From positions 2,480,001-2,544,000 of the forward strand of contig JADKGX010000001.1 in NCBI GenBank assembly GCA_016722065.1: DNA of 64,000 nucleotides, given 5' to 3'. This stretch comes from Planctomycetota bacterium. GTDB taxonomy: Bacteria; Planctomycetota; UBA8742; UBA2392. Positions 53,736 through 62,910 of this stretch are shown one piece after another. The notes under the pieces are model-generated. The model saw only the letters and a program-made list of their open reading frames with translations. It was not told the DNA's origin and did not search any database. The position numbers and the translations under genes were made by a program. The first letter of the stretch is position 1. Every line of letters begins with the position of its first letter.

Positions 53736-55064
53736 ATGCCCGCGCCCGGCCGCGCCGACCTGTGCAAATCTCTGCTGTTGATCGCCGGCTTGTCGGCGAT
53801 TGTCGGCCTTTGCATCTGGCTGCAATGGTGGTGGGCGCAGACTTCGCTGGACGTCAGCGTGTACTGGGAGGCCGGCGCCCGCATGCGCGCCGGCGGGCAA
53901 GACCTGTATGCGCCTTCCGTGGACCCGGCCAATCACGTGGGTCACTTCATCTACCCGCCGCTGTTTGCCACGCTGTATGCACCGCTGACATGGCTGCCGC
54001 GCTGGCTGGGTTACGGCCTGTGGACGCTGCTGGAACTGGGCCTGCTGGTGGCAACCTATGAAGGTGCCCGGCGCCTGACGGGCGTCCAGCAATGGGCCCA
54101 GCGCCGCGACCTGGCGCTGTGGCTGCTTCTGGCATTGTGGGGCGCGATCTGGATGAACATGGTCGAGGGCCAGGTGAACCTGCTGATCGGCGCCCTGGTG
54201 TGCTGGGGCCTGCACTGGATTGAACAAAAGAAAACCTGGCGCGGGGCGCTGCTGCTGGCAGCGGCGATTCACATCAAGGTCGTTCCGCTGGTGTTGCTGC
54301 CGGTGCTGGTGGTGCAGGGTCGCTGGCGTGCGGCGCTGGCGTCGGTGGTTTGCGCGGGGCTGCTGTGGCTTGCGCCTCTGGTCTGGACGGTGCCCGCATT
54401 TGGCATTGCTGGCGGCATGCAACGCAACGTGGCGCTGACGAGCGAGTACCGTGACGTGATTGCGGCCCCGCGGCTCAAGACCCAAAGCAGTGACCTGCTG
54501 GGTGGCGTGCGGGAACCCAACAACGGTCTGCCCGCACTTTGGCAGCGGTACTTCAGCAAGGGCCAGCGGCTCAGCAACGAGTTTCGCGACTTGTCGCCGC
54601 TGGTCGTGCAGCTGCCCGAAACGCCAGCGCGCTGGGGCGGGCTTGTGATTGCCGCCTTGATGGGCTGTGGGGCCATGTTTGCGGCCTGGTGGCGGCGCAA
54701 CGACCAGGCGGCCCGTGCCACGGTGGCGGGCATGGCGCTTGTATGCGGCATGCTGGCCAACCTGTTGTTCTGGCCGCACCACATGTGTGCGTCGGTGCTG
54801 CTGCTGGCGCCGCTGTGGACCCAGCTTGCAGGCTTCAAGCGCTGGGCGGTGGCCCTGGCGTTGATGGTGTTTGCCTGGTTGCCAGTGAACGATCAAACCC
54901 CGACGCTGGCCTGGATGGGTGCCTGGGGCACTCCCACCTGGGCGATTTTGGGTGTGTGGGGGGTCGCAATGTGGAAAACCCTCAAGCCATCGCCGTTGCA
55001 AGCAACTAGCGAGTCCCTATACTCCCGCGCTCATGAAGAGACCACCCGGAATTCTACTGCTTGA
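53736..55064 (+). CDS. GT87-like polyprenol-phosphate mannosyltransferase family protein
   Basis: A 442-residue polytopic membrane protein of the GT87 (PimE-like, DUF2029) family. The catalytic-type Asp is in TSLDVSVYWEAGARMRAGGQ, followed by LYAPS and HFIYPPLFATLYAPLTWLP, the family block. About ten hydrophobic segments follow, with AAIHIKVVPLVLLP. It probably moves a sugar from a polyprenol-phosphate donor to an extracytoplasmic acceptor; the sugar is unknown. Its start is 1 bp after the HEAT lipoprotein, and its end overlaps carA by 32 bp. Confidence 0.85.
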   Translation: MPAPGRADLCKSLLLIAGLSAIVGLCIWLQWWWAQTSLDVSVYWEAGARMRAGGQDLYAPSVDPANHVGHFIYPPLFATLYAPLTWLPRWLGYGLWTLLELGLLVATYEGARRLTGVQQWAQRRDLALWLLLALWGAIWMNMVEGQVNLLIGALVCWGLHWIEQKKTWRGALLLAAAIHIKVVPLVLLPVLVVQGRWRAALASVVCAGLLWLAPLVWTVPAFGIAGGMQRNVALTSEYRDVIAAPRLKTQSSDLLGGVREPNNGLPALWQRYFSKGQRLSNEFRDLSPLVVQLPETPARWGGLVIAALMGCGAMFAAWWRRNDQAARATVAGMALVCGMLANLLFWPHHMCASVLLLAPLWTQLAGFKRWAVALALMVFAWLPVNDQTPTLAWMGAWGTPTWAILGVWGVAMWKTLKPSPLQATSESLYSRAHEETTRNSTA

Positions 55065-56187
55065 AGACGGCCGCGCCTTTCGCGGCCGGCTTTTTGGTGC
55101 CGATGTCAGGGGCTTTGGCGAGGTCGTGTTCAACACCGCCTTGACGGGCTACCAGGAAATCATCACCGACCCCAGTTATGCCGGCCAGATCGTGACCATG
55201 ACGGCCACGCAGATCGGCAATTACGGCATCACCGCCGAAGACGACGAGGCCGACAAACCTTGGCTGGCGGGCTTTGTGTGCAAGGAACTCTCGGGCTCGG
55301 TCAGCAACTTCCGCAGTGAACGCAGCCTGGACGACTACCTGCGCGCCTGCAACGTGGCCGCGCTTGACGGCATTGATACGCGCGCGCTGACCCTGCACCT
55401 GCGCACCCACGGCGCCATGCGCGGCGTGATTGCCCCCGCGCCCGCAGGCGAGGCAGGCCTGAAGAAGCTTCACCAGGATGTGCTGGCCAGCCCCACCATG
55501 GAAGGCCAGGACCTGGTCAAGGTCGTCAGCAACCACGCGCCCTATGACATGACCTCCGGCTATTCCTCTGCCTTTGCCGAAACTGCCGTGTTGAAGGCGT
55601 TCGCTGGCACGCGCCTGAAATGCGCCGCGATTGACTACGGCGCCAAGAAAAACATCCTGCGCTGCCTGGTGCAGGCTGGCTTTGACGTGCGCGTCTTCAG
55701 CGCGACGGTGACGACCCAGGAAGTACTGGCCTGGGGACCTGACGCGGTGTTTCTAAGCAATGGCCCCGGCGACCCGGCGGCGCTGGATTACGCTATCAAG
55801 ACGGTGAAGGGCCTGATTGACGCCAGGTTGCCGATCTTTGGCATCTGCCTGGGCCACCAGTTGCTTACCTGGGCCATGGGCGGCACGACCTACAAGCTGA
55901 AGTTCGGTCACCATGCCGCGAACCACCCGGTTAAGGAACTGGCCACGGGCATGGTTGAAATCACCAGCCAGAACCACGGCTTCGCCACTGACCCAAAGTC
56001 ACTGCCCGCCGATGTTGTGGTCACTCACCTGAATATCAACGACAACACCGTCAGTGGCATTGCCCACAAGCACAAGCCGATCTTCAGCGTGCAGTACCAC
56101 CCCGAGGCCAGCCCCGGCCCGCACGACAGCCTGCACCTGTTCTTGCGCTTTCACAAAATGGCCACTGAAACGCTGGCCAGAAAATAG
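55033..56187 (+). CDS. carA: Carbamoyl-phosphate synthase small subunit (CarA)
   Basis: Glutaminase subunit supplying ammonia for carbamoyl phosphate in arginine and pyrimidine synthesis, 384 residues. N-terminal block GRLFGADVRGFGEVVFNTAL, then TGYQEIITDPSYAGQIV. The class I amidotransferase part has the nucleophile Cys272 in FGICLGHQLL, SQNHGFA and the His-Glu pair in QYHPEASPGPHD. The ATG lies inside the GT87 gene. carB is not in the window. Confidence 0.97.
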   Translation: MKRPPGILLLEDGRAFRGRLFGADVRGFGEVVFNTALTGYQEIITDPSYAGQIVTMTATQIGNYGITAEDDEADKPWLAGFVCKELSGSVSNFRSERSLDDYLRACNVAALDGIDTRALTLHLRTHGAMRGVIAPAPAGEAGLKKLHQDVLASPTMEGQDLVKVVSNHAPYDMTSGYSSAFAETAVLKAFAGTRLKCAAIDYGAKKNILRCLVQAGFDVRVFSATVTTQEVLAWGPDAVFLSNGPGDPAALDYAIKTVKGLIDARLPIFGICLGHQLLTWAMGGTTYKLKFGHHAANHPVKELATGMVEITSQNHGFATDPKSLPADVVVTHLNINDNTVSGIAHKHKPIFSVQYHPEASPGPHDSLHLFLRFHKMATETLARK

Positions 56188-56208
56188 TGGGCCTGTGGCC
56201 GGTATCGC

Positions 56209-56240
56209 AAAAACAACGAGCGCCATCATGGATGGCGCTC
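56209..56240 (-). terminator. Terminator of the acyl-CoA dehydrogenase gene
   Basis: Stem GAGCGCCATC/GATGGCGCTC (56218-56227 with 56231-56240), with GTTGTTTTTG following on the minus strand. It can also mark the carA transcript end. Confidence 0.75.
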
Positions 56241-56267
56241 GACTGGTTTAAGGCACGGGATCGCTAC

Positions 56268-57452
56268 TTAAGCAAAGGCGCTGATTCCGGTGATGGCCTG
56301 GCCGATGGCAAGGCTGTGCACGTCGTTGGTGCCCTCATAGGTCTTGACGCTTTCCAGGTTGCACATGTGGCGAATCACGTGGTACTCAAGGCTGATGCCG
56401 TTGGCGCCCAGCATTTCGCGCGCCACCCGGGCTACATCCAGTGCAATGCCCACGTTGTTCATCTTGGCCATGCTGACCTGATTGTGGTTCATCTTGCCTT
56501 CGTCCTTCAGCTTGCCCAAACGCCAGGCCAGCAACTGGCCCTTGGTAATCTCGGTCAGCATTTTTGTCAGCTTGTGCTGGGTCGTCTGGTGGCCTGCCAG
56601 CGGCTTGCCAAAGATGATGCGCTCTGCCGCGTACTTCTTGACAATGTCAAAACACGCCATCGCCCCGCCCAGTGCACCCCAGGCAATGCCGTAGCGCGCC
56701 TGGGTCAGGCAGCCGAGCGGGCCTTTGAGTCCCTCTGCTTTGGGCAGCAGGTTTTCTTCGGGTACGCGCACGTCGGTAAAGAACAGTTCGCTGGTGTTGC
56801 TGGCGCGCAGGCTGGCCTTGCGCTTTTGTTCGCGCACGTCGTAACCGGGCATGCCCTTTTCCACCAGAAAGCCGCGAATGCTTTTGGGGTCGTCGCTGCC
56901 GCCGGTTTTGGCCCACACCACGGCCACGTCGCTCATGTTGCCGTTGGTGATCCACATCTTGGCGCCATTGAGAACCCACTCTTTGCCGTCCTTGACGGCG
57001 CGGGTAATCATTCCGGACGGATTGCTGCCAAAGTCGGGCTCGGTCAGGCCAAAGCAGCCAATGGCGCGGGCGCTGGCCAGTTCAGGCAGCCACTTTTTCT
57101 TTTGCTCGTCGCTGCCATAGGCATAAATCGGGTACATCACCAGGGCAGATTGCACACTGGCAAAGCTTCGCACGCCGCTGTCGCCGCGTTCCAGTTCCTG
57201 GTTGATCAGGCCGTAGGCAATGTTGTTCATTCCCGCGCAGCCGTATTCTTCTGGCAGCGTTGCGCCCAGCACGCCCAGTTCGCCCAGTTTGGGAATGATT
57301 GTGGTGGGGAAGGTTCCGGCTTCGTAGTGGTCCAGAATCACCGGCATGACATTGGAATCGACAAAGCCGCGCACGGTGTCGCGCACGTTGCGGTCGTCCT
57401 CTGTCAGCAGATCGTCCAGGTTGAAGAAGTCAGGGCTCTCGAAGTTCTGCAT
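56268..57452 (-). CDS. gcdH: Glutaryl-CoA dehydrogenase-type acyl-CoA dehydrogenase
   Basis: FAD enzyme of 394 residues closest in motifs to glutaryl-CoA dehydrogenase. Evidence: FGLTEPDFGSNPSGM, KASLRASNTSELFFTDVRVP, and the C-terminal KTYEGTNDVHSLAIGQAITG with catalytic Glu373, the GCDH position. Expected reaction: oxidative decarboxylation of glutaryl-CoA to crotonyl-CoA in lysine and aromatic breakdown. No other gene of that pathway and no ETF is adjacent, so a related short-chain acyl-CoA substrate cannot be excluded. Confidence 0.85.
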   Translation of the reverse strand: MQNFESPDFFNLDDLLTEDDRNVRDTVRGFVDSNVMPVILDHYEAGTFPTTIIPKLGELGVLGATLPEEYGCAGMNNIAYGLINQELERGDSGVRSFASVQSALVMYPIYAYGSDEQKKKWLPELASARAIGCFGLTEPDFGSNPSGMITRAVKDGKEWVLNGAKMWITNGNMSDVAVVWAKTGGSDDPKSIRGFLVEKGMPGYDVREQKRKASLRASNTSELFFTDVRVPEENLLPKAEGLKGPLGCLTQARYGIAWGALGGAMACFDIVKKYAAERIIFGKPLAGHQTTQHKLTKMLTEITKGQLLAWRLGKLKDEGKMNHNQVSMAKMNNVGIALDVARVAREMLGANGISLEYHVIRHMCNLESVKTYEGTNDVHSLAIGQAITGISAFA

Positions 57453-57537
57453 GCAGTCGTCTCGATATGCGGGCGAAACGGCACACTAGCAGCGGATTTG
57501 CCCGCGACAACCCGCACGGCAGGTTGTGACCGGGCGG

Positions 57538-57831
57538 CTAAGGCAGCGGGCGGATGCGAATGGTGACATCGCCGCTGGGGCGGCTTTGGCAGCTCAAACG
57601 AACGTTGGGGCCTTTGCGCTTGATGGCAGAAAGCACGCGGGCTTCGTCGGGGCCGACCACCGGCAGGTGTTCCATGCCCTCCAGCACTTCAATGTTGCAG
57701 GTGCCGCAGGAACAATTGCCCCCGCACACGCTGGTAATGTTGACGCCGCGGTCCAGCAGCGCAAACAGTATCGGGTCGCCCACGGGGCAATCCACCTCAA
57801 GCCCGCGATCGACAATGCGAATGACCGGCAT
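57538..57831 (-). CDS. [2Fe-2S] ferredoxin
   Basis: A 97-residue ferredoxin. It starts at MPVIRIVDRGLEVDCPVGDP; codons upstream of this ATG lack a site. Cluster ligands are in SVCGGNCSCGTCNIEV (C-x5-C-x2-C) and a distal LSCQSR, the vertebrate/putidaredoxin-type arrangement. It is probably an electron carrier for oxygenases or similar enzymes. Neighbours do not reveal a partner; the acyl-CoA dehydrogenase lies 85 bp downstream on the same strand. Confidence 0.88.
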   Translation of the reverse strand: MPVIRIVDRGLEVDCPVGDPILFALLDRGVNITSVCGGNCSCGTCNIEVLEGMEHLPVVGPDEARVLSAIKRKGPNVRLSCQSRPSGDVTIRIRPLP

Positions 57832-57937
57832 GGCTGCGATTCTAGCGCCCGGCACGCTTCTGGCCACGGGCCCGGCGGGTGGGGTTTTTTTTCGCCAGGG
57901 GTTCCGCCTGTGTCGGGTGCGGCGTTAGAATCGGCGC

Positions 57938-58285
57938 ATGGAAATCGGTGCCGAACAGGCTTCGAAACTGTGCAGCGCCCTGGAGTTTCAATTGTTCCAG
58001 GAAAGCCTGCACCCCGAGATTCTCACGTTCAGTGAAGAACGTGTGCGCAAGCGCGTGCAGCGCGCCACGGAACTATGCCAGCTTTGGTCCGAACGGGTAC
58101 GCCTGGAACAGCAACGCCACAATGCCTCGGCCAGTGATTCGACCCGGCGCCGCGCCACAACGGGCTACGTAACGGCGGAGTTGAAGGCTACGTTGTTTGC
58201 CCAGGTGCTGGCGCGGTTTGAAACCCGGCTGGCCCAGCAGGCCCGTAAAACCAGAACCATACCCAAGCCACTGGGGCCGGTTTAG
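57938..58285 (+). CDS. Small helical protein, family unknown
   Basis: A 115-residue protein, all-helical and charged (EERVRKRVQRATELCQLWSE; TAELKATLFAQVLARFETRL), with no signal or membrane segment. The start MEIGAEQASKLCSALEFQLF lacks a strong ribosome site. Its end is convergent with nuoH, 14 bp away. I do not recognise a family. Coding is supported by amino-acid composition and the absence of a better frame on the other strand. Confidence 0.5.
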   Translation: MEIGAEQASKLCSALEFQLFQESLHPEILTFSEERVRKRVQRATELCQLWSERVRLEQQRHNASASDSTRRRATTGYVTAELKATLFAQVLARFETRLAQQARKTRTIPKPLGPV

Positions 58286-58299
58286 GCGGCGTGCGGCCT

Positions 58300-59436
58300 T
58301 TAGACAACTTTGCGGGTGATGGCGTTGAACACCAGGGCCGTCAACACCACGTTGGCAAGCGCCAGCGGAATCAGCTTCTTCCAGCCCAGCGTCATCAACT
58401 GGTCAAACCGGAAGCGTGGCAAGGTCCAGCGCACCTGAATGTACAGCCACAGGAAAATGCCGCACTTGGCGCAGAAAATCAGCGGCCCTGCCAGGCTGGC
58501 CAAAATGGTGCCCGAGGCCTTGGGATCAAGCCCCGGCAGCGTCCAGCCGCCAAAGAACAGCGTCACGACCAGCGCGGCCTGAATGCACATGCCGTAGTAT
58601 TCGCCCAGAAAGAACATGCCGAACTTCATGCTGCCGTACTCGGTGTGATAGCCAGCGACAAGCTCCGCCTCTGCTTCCGGAAAGTCGAAGGGCAGACGGT
58701 TGGTTTCTGCATAAATGCAGACCAGAAAGATGATGAACGCTAGCGGCTGCTTGAAGATGCCCCAGTCGAAGATCGCCCAGATGCCGGGCGCGGTGGTGTC
58801 GGCCTGGGCTACGACCATCTCCTGCAGGTTCATGGTGCCGTAGGTCATGATCATCGACAGCACCACCATGAACATGGCGGCTTCATAGCTGATCAACTGC
58901 GCGCCCGCGCGCACGGCGCCAAACTGCGCATACTTGTTGTTGCTGGCCCAGCCGCCCAGCGAAAGGCCGTGCACGGCAAGGCTCAAGCACGCCAGCGCAG
59001 CCAGCACGCCAACATCAAAGGACACAATCTGGTAACGAATGAAGTGGCCTTCGTACTCAAAGCCCCAACCGAAAGGAATCACGGCAAAGGCCAGCGCAAT
59101 CGGCACAAACACCAGTGCCGGGGCAATGAAGAACAGCACCTTGCTGGCGCGGCGCGGGGCGAAGTCTTCTTTCAACATCAGCTTCAGGATGTCGGCCACC
59201 GGCTGCAGCAGCCCGAACATGCCCCAGCCAGCCAAGGGGCCCAGAATCTTCCAGTTCGGCAGGCCCACCTTGCTGGGGCCGTCACGAAGCTGAATCCATG
59301 CCGCCATCTTGCGTTCCAGCCAGATCATGCCCGGAATCACCTGCATGATCACGCCAAAGGCAACCAGCACCTTCAGGGCGTTGAACACATACACAAGTGC
59401 GGGCGTGGATGCCGGTTCTGCTTCCGCAAGAAACAT
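58300..59436 (-). CDS. nuoH: NADH-quinone oxidoreductase subunit H (NuoH)
   Basis: Membrane subunit of complex I that forms part of the quinone chamber, 378 residues with eight to nine helices. Family blocks: VIMQVIPGMIWLERKMAAWI, RDGPSKVG, LQPVADILKLMLKEDFAP, GGWASNNKYA, SYEAAMF, IYAETNRLPFDFPEAEAELV, AGYHTEYGSMKF. The start is set at MFLAEAEPAS; 18 codons more are open upstream. No other nuo gene lies on either side, which is unusual. The C-terminus is complete. Confidence 0.95.
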   Translation of the reverse strand: MFLAEAEPASTPALVYVFNALKVLVAFGVIMQVIPGMIWLERKMAAWIQLRDGPSKVGLPNWKILGPLAGWGMFGLLQPVADILKLMLKEDFAPRRASKVLFFIAPALVFVPIALAFAVIPFGWGFEYEGHFIRYQIVSFDVGVLAALACLSLAVHGLSLGGWASNNKYAQFGAVRAGAQLISYEAAMFMVVLSMIMTYGTMNLQEMVVAQADTTAPGIWAIFDWGIFKQPLAFIIFLVCIYAETNRLPFDFPEAEAELVAGYHTEYGSMKFGMFFLGEYYGMCIQAALVVTLFFGGWTLPGLDPKASGTILASLAGPLIFCAKCGIFLWLYIQVRWTLPRFRFDQLMTLGWKKLIPLALANVVLTALVFNAITRKVV

Positions 59437-59561
59437 CGAAACTCCAGCGTGAACTGGCGCGCAATCTACAAGCGGGTGGGGTGCGATCAACGGGTTAGAG
59501 GCAGCCCCGCCCGGACCAAACCGTGACTGGCGGCAAGCCCGTCAACCACTAGGCTGCGCAC

Positions 59562-60683
59562 GTGAACACAGACTTGAAACAAGTCATTCTGCGTCTGGCT
59601 GCCGCCGCGGGCTTTGAGCGCACAGGCATTGCCCCGGCCGAAAAGCCCGATCACGCCGATTTTCTGGACACCTGGCTGGCCCAGGGCTGGCACGGGTCCA
59701 TGGACTGGCTGGAACGCACGCCCAACTGGCGCAAGGACATTCGCACGCGCTACGCCTGGGCGCGCTCGTTTTTGTGCATCAGCCTGGATTACCCGACGGA
59801 ACTGCCCAAAGACCTGCCCGAAGGCAGCGTGCTGCCGCGCATTGCCCGCTATGCGCGCATGGCCGATTACCACGCCGCCTATCACAAGCCGCTGAAGCAA
59901 CTCGAAGACCAGATCATTGCCCTGGGCGGCCCGGGCACCAAGGCCCTGTGGTACCAGGACACCGGCCCCTTTCTGGAACGATCACTGGCCGCCAGCGCCG
60001 GGCTGGGCTGGGTGGGCAAGAACACCATGTTGATTGACCCCCGCCGCGGCAGCTTCACGCTGCTGGCGCTGGTGCTGACCAACCTGGACCTGCCCGCCGA
60101 CGCGCCCCTGGCCGATCATTGCGGCACCTGCACGCGCTGCCTGGAAGCCTGCCCGACCCAGGCGTTTCCGGCGCCGTTTCAACTCAATGCCTCGCGCTGT
60201 GTCAGCTATCTGACCATCGAACACCAGGGGCCGATTGACCACGACCTGCGCCCGGGCATGGGTGGCATGCTGTTTGGCTGCGACATCTGCAACGACGTGT
60301 GCCCCTGGAACAGCAAGGCCGCCAAGACCCGAGTCAAGCCGCCAACGGAGTTGAACGATCTGACCCTGAACACGATTCTGAACAGCAAACCGGAACACCT
60401 GGCAAAGCGCCTTGCTGGCACGGCCCTGGAACGCACCGGCGACGCCGGTTTGAAACGCAACGCGGCCCTGGTGGCCGGCAACACCCGCGACGAAACCGCC
60501 CTGGGCGCGCTGGAACAAGCCGCCCGCCACGATGACGCGGCAGTGCGCGAGGCCGTGTATTGGGCATACCAGAAAATCGGCGGCCGTGGCGCAAAGGCCG
60601 CCCTGGCCCGGGCCCAGAAACACGAAACCGACGACACGCTGCGCGAACACGTGATCACGACCCTGCAGCAGTGGGTCGACTAG
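59562..60683 (+). CDS. queG: Epoxyqueuosine reductase (QueG)
   Basis: Cobalamin- and [4Fe-4S]-dependent enzyme for the last step of queuosine synthesis in tRNA, 373 residues with GTG start. The N-terminal part has FERTGIAPAEKPDHADFLDT and WLGWVGKNT-like LGWVGKNTMLI. Two ferredoxin-type motifs are CGTCTRCLEACPTQAF (about 187) and CDICNDVCPWN (about 240). The last 80 residues are HEAT-like (AALVAGNTRDETALGALEQA). It is a B12-using protein in a window that also holds a B12 riboswitch, though the two are 52 kb apart. Confidence 0.96.
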   Translation: MNTDLKQVILRLAAAAGFERTGIAPAEKPDHADFLDTWLAQGWHGSMDWLERTPNWRKDIRTRYAWARSFLCISLDYPTELPKDLPEGSVLPRIARYARMADYHAAYHKPLKQLEDQIIALGGPGTKALWYQDTGPFLERSLAASAGLGWVGKNTMLIDPRRGSFTLLALVLTNLDLPADAPLADHCGTCTRCLEACPTQAFPAPFQLNASRCVSYLTIEHQGPIDHDLRPGMGGMLFGCDICNDVCPWNSKAAKTRVKPPTELNDLTLNTILNSKPEHLAKRLAGTALERTGDAGLKRNAALVAGNTRDETALGALEQAARHDDAAVREAVYWAYQKIGGRGAKAALARAQKHETDDTLREHVITTLQQWVD

Positions 60684-60757
60684 ACCACACGTTGCCGCTT
60701 GACTAGAAACCACGGGCGCGGAAGTGTAGGCGAAGAAACCTGCCACAGGGGGGAACC

Positions 60758-61795
60758 ATGGTTGGAGTAGGAGTCATCGGCGCCGGCCACTGGGGCCCGA
60801 ACCTGATTCGCAACGTCAATGGCATCAGCGGCCTGCGGCTTGTGGCCGTGGCCGACCAGCAGAAAGCCCGCCTGGACCGGCTGCGCCCGATGTACCCGGG
60901 CGTGAATTTCACAGAGGACGCCTCGGCGCTTTTCAGCAACCCTGAAATCGGCGCGATCTTGATCGCCACGCCGGTCGGAACCCACTTCAAACTTGCCACC
61001 GCAGCGCTGCAGGCGGGCAAGCACGTGTTTGTCGAAAAGCCACTGACCGATGCCACAGACACCGCAGCGGCGCTGGCGGCGCTGGCGGCCAAGCATGGCA
61101 AGGTGCTGATGACCGGCCACGTGTTCGTCTACAACTTTGCCGTGGTTGCCGCCAAGCGATACATCGACACAGATCACCTGGGCAAAGTGTGCGCGATTAC
61201 GGCTGTACGCACCAACCTGGGGCGGTTTCAGCAGGATGTTGACGTTACCTGGGATCTGGCCTGCCACGACATCGCCATTGGCAACTATTTGCTGGACAGC
61301 GCGCCGGTGACGGCATCGGCTGTTGGTGGATCGTTTGTAAACCCGGGGCATTTTGACACGGTGTACACCACGCTGCGCTACCCGGGCGGGCAACTGCTGA
61401 ACATCAATGTTTCATGGCTGCACCCGCGAAAGGCCCGCGAAATGGTGATCGTGGGCGCCAAGCGCATGCTGTATTTCGACGACACCAACCCCGGCGAGCC
61501 GATTCGTATCTACGACAAAGGCATGCAGGAAGAACCCGGCGCCGCGCCGGAGCTTTTCAACTTTGGCACATTCAAGTCAGCCGTGCGTGAGGGCGACGTG
61601 TTGATTCCGCGCACCCCGGCCAGTGAGCCGCTGCGCGACGAGTTGCAGCACTTTCATGATTGCATCGAAAAGGGCATTCCGTGCCGGTCGGGCCCCAGAC
61701 AGGCATTGGAAGTAATCGCCACACTGGAGGCCATGGCGCGGTCTGCAAAATCCGGCGGGCGCCAAGAGGCTGTAACCACAAAGGTGGCGACATGA
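60758..61795 (+). CDS. Gfo/Idh/MocA oxidoreductase, WbpB/WlbA-like
   Basis: A 345-residue NAD-dependent sugar-nucleotide dehydrogenase. Rossmann motif GVIGAGHWGPNLIRN (residues 5-19), EKPLTDATD (about 94) with the catalytic-type Lys, and TWDLACHDIAIGNYLL with the conserved Asp and His. In the WbpB/WlbA branch this enzyme oxidises C3 of UDP-GlcNAcA. The next gene starts inside its stop (ATGA) and encodes the matching aminotransferase, which supports the assignment. Confidence 0.85.
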   Translation: MVGVGVIGAGHWGPNLIRNVNGISGLRLVAVADQQKARLDRLRPMYPGVNFTEDASALFSNPEIGAILIATPVGTHFKLATAALQAGKHVFVEKPLTDATDTAAALAALAAKHGKVLMTGHVFVYNFAVVAAKRYIDTDHLGKVCAITAVRTNLGRFQQDVDVTWDLACHDIAIGNYLLDSAPVTASAVGGSFVNPGHFDTVYTTLRYPGGQLLNINVSWLHPRKAREMVIVGAKRMLYFDDTNPGEPIRIYDKGMQEEPGAAPELFNFGTFKSAVREGDVLIPRTPASEPLRDELQHFHDCIEKGIPCRSGPRQALEVIATLEAMARSAKSGGRQEAVTTKVAT

Positions 61796-62895
61796 CCGTC
61801 CCGTTTCTTGACTTGAAAGCCCAGCACGCAGAGGTGGCCGACGAAATCGCCCAGAGCTTTGCGCGCATCATGGCCAACACCGCCTTCATCATGGGCCCCG
61901 ATTGCGCCGAATTTGAAGTCGAGTTCGCGCGCTTTTGCGGCGTCAAGCACTGCGTGGGTGTCGCCAACGGCACCGATGCCCTGGAAGTGATGCTGTTGGC
62001 AGCCGGCGTAGGCCCGGGCCATGAAGTCATCCTGCCCGCCAACACGTTCATTGCCACTGCCCAGGCCGTGCACCGCGCAGGCGCCCGACCCGTGCTGGTC
62101 GATGTTGACGAAACCCACGCGTTGATGGACCCGGCCCAGACGGAAAGCCGCATCACAAGCAAGACGCGCGCCCTGCTGCCGGTGCACCTGTACGGGCAAA
62201 CCGCGAAGATGGAGCAATTTCAGGCGCTGGCCAAAAAGCACGGCCTGCTGCTGTTTGAAGACGCCGCCCAGGCCCAGGGCGCAACACGCCAGGGCCAGGG
62301 CATTGGCACCTTTGGCGTGGCTGCCGGTACAAGTTTTTATCCCGGCAAGAACCTTGGTTGCTATGGCGATGGCGGCGCCGTGCTGACCAACGACCCTGAA
62401 GTAGCCCGCAAAGCCGGCTGGATTCGCAACTGCGGCAGCGACCGCAAGTACAACCACCCGGTGATGGGCTTCAACTCAAGGCTTGACACGCTGCAGGCGG
62501 CGGTGTTGCGCGCCAAGCTCAAGCGCCTGAACGACTGGAACGAAGCCCGCCGCAAGGCCGCAGCGCGCTACCAGCAACTGCTTGTCGGCCTGCCGCAGGT
62601 GAAACTTCCCGGCACGTTGGAAGGCAACGTGCACGTGTGGCACCTGTTTATTGTGCGCGTGGCCAACCGCGACAAAGTGCTGGCGCGACTTGGCGAGCTG
62701 GGGGTAGGCGCAGGCATACATTACCCCACGCCGGTGCACCTGCACGATTCGTTCAAGTTCCTGGGCCACAAGCGCGGGGACTTTCCGGTCTCGGAACAGT
62801 TGGCGGCAGAGATTTTGTCTTTGCCCATGTTTCCGCATATCACCGCCGCGCAGCAGGAAGAAACCGTGGCCGCGCTGCGCAAAGCGCTGGAATAG
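61792..62895 (+). CDS. DegT/DnrJ/EryC1 aminotransferase, WbpE/WlbC-like
   Basis: PLP-dependent sugar-nucleotide aminotransferase, 367 residues. The PLP Lys186 is in FYPGKNLGCYGDGGA. VANGTDALEVMLLAAGVGPG, VHLYGQTAKME and GFNSRLDTLQAAVL are family blocks. In the WbpE branch it puts an amino group on C3 of the keto sugar made by the previous enzyme. The ATGA overlap with that gene and the acetyltransferase 15 bp later make a three-gene cassette. Confidence 0.92.
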   Translation: MTVPFLDLKAQHAEVADEIAQSFARIMANTAFIMGPDCAEFEVEFARFCGVKHCVGVANGTDALEVMLLAAGVGPGHEVILPANTFIATAQAVHRAGARPVLVDVDETHALMDPAQTESRITSKTRALLPVHLYGQTAKMEQFQALAKKHGLLLFEDAAQAQGATRQGQGIGTFGVAAGTSFYPGKNLGCYGDGGAVLTNDPEVARKAGWIRNCGSDRKYNHPVMGFNSRLDTLQAAVLRAKLKRLNDWNEARRKAAARYQQLLVGLPQVKLPGTLEGNVHVWHLFIVRVANRDKVLARLGELGVGAGIHYPTPVHLHDSFKFLGHKRGDFPVSEQLAAEILSLPMFPHITAAQQEETVAALRKALE

Positions 62896-62910
62896 AAGGC
62901 AGGAACAGCC

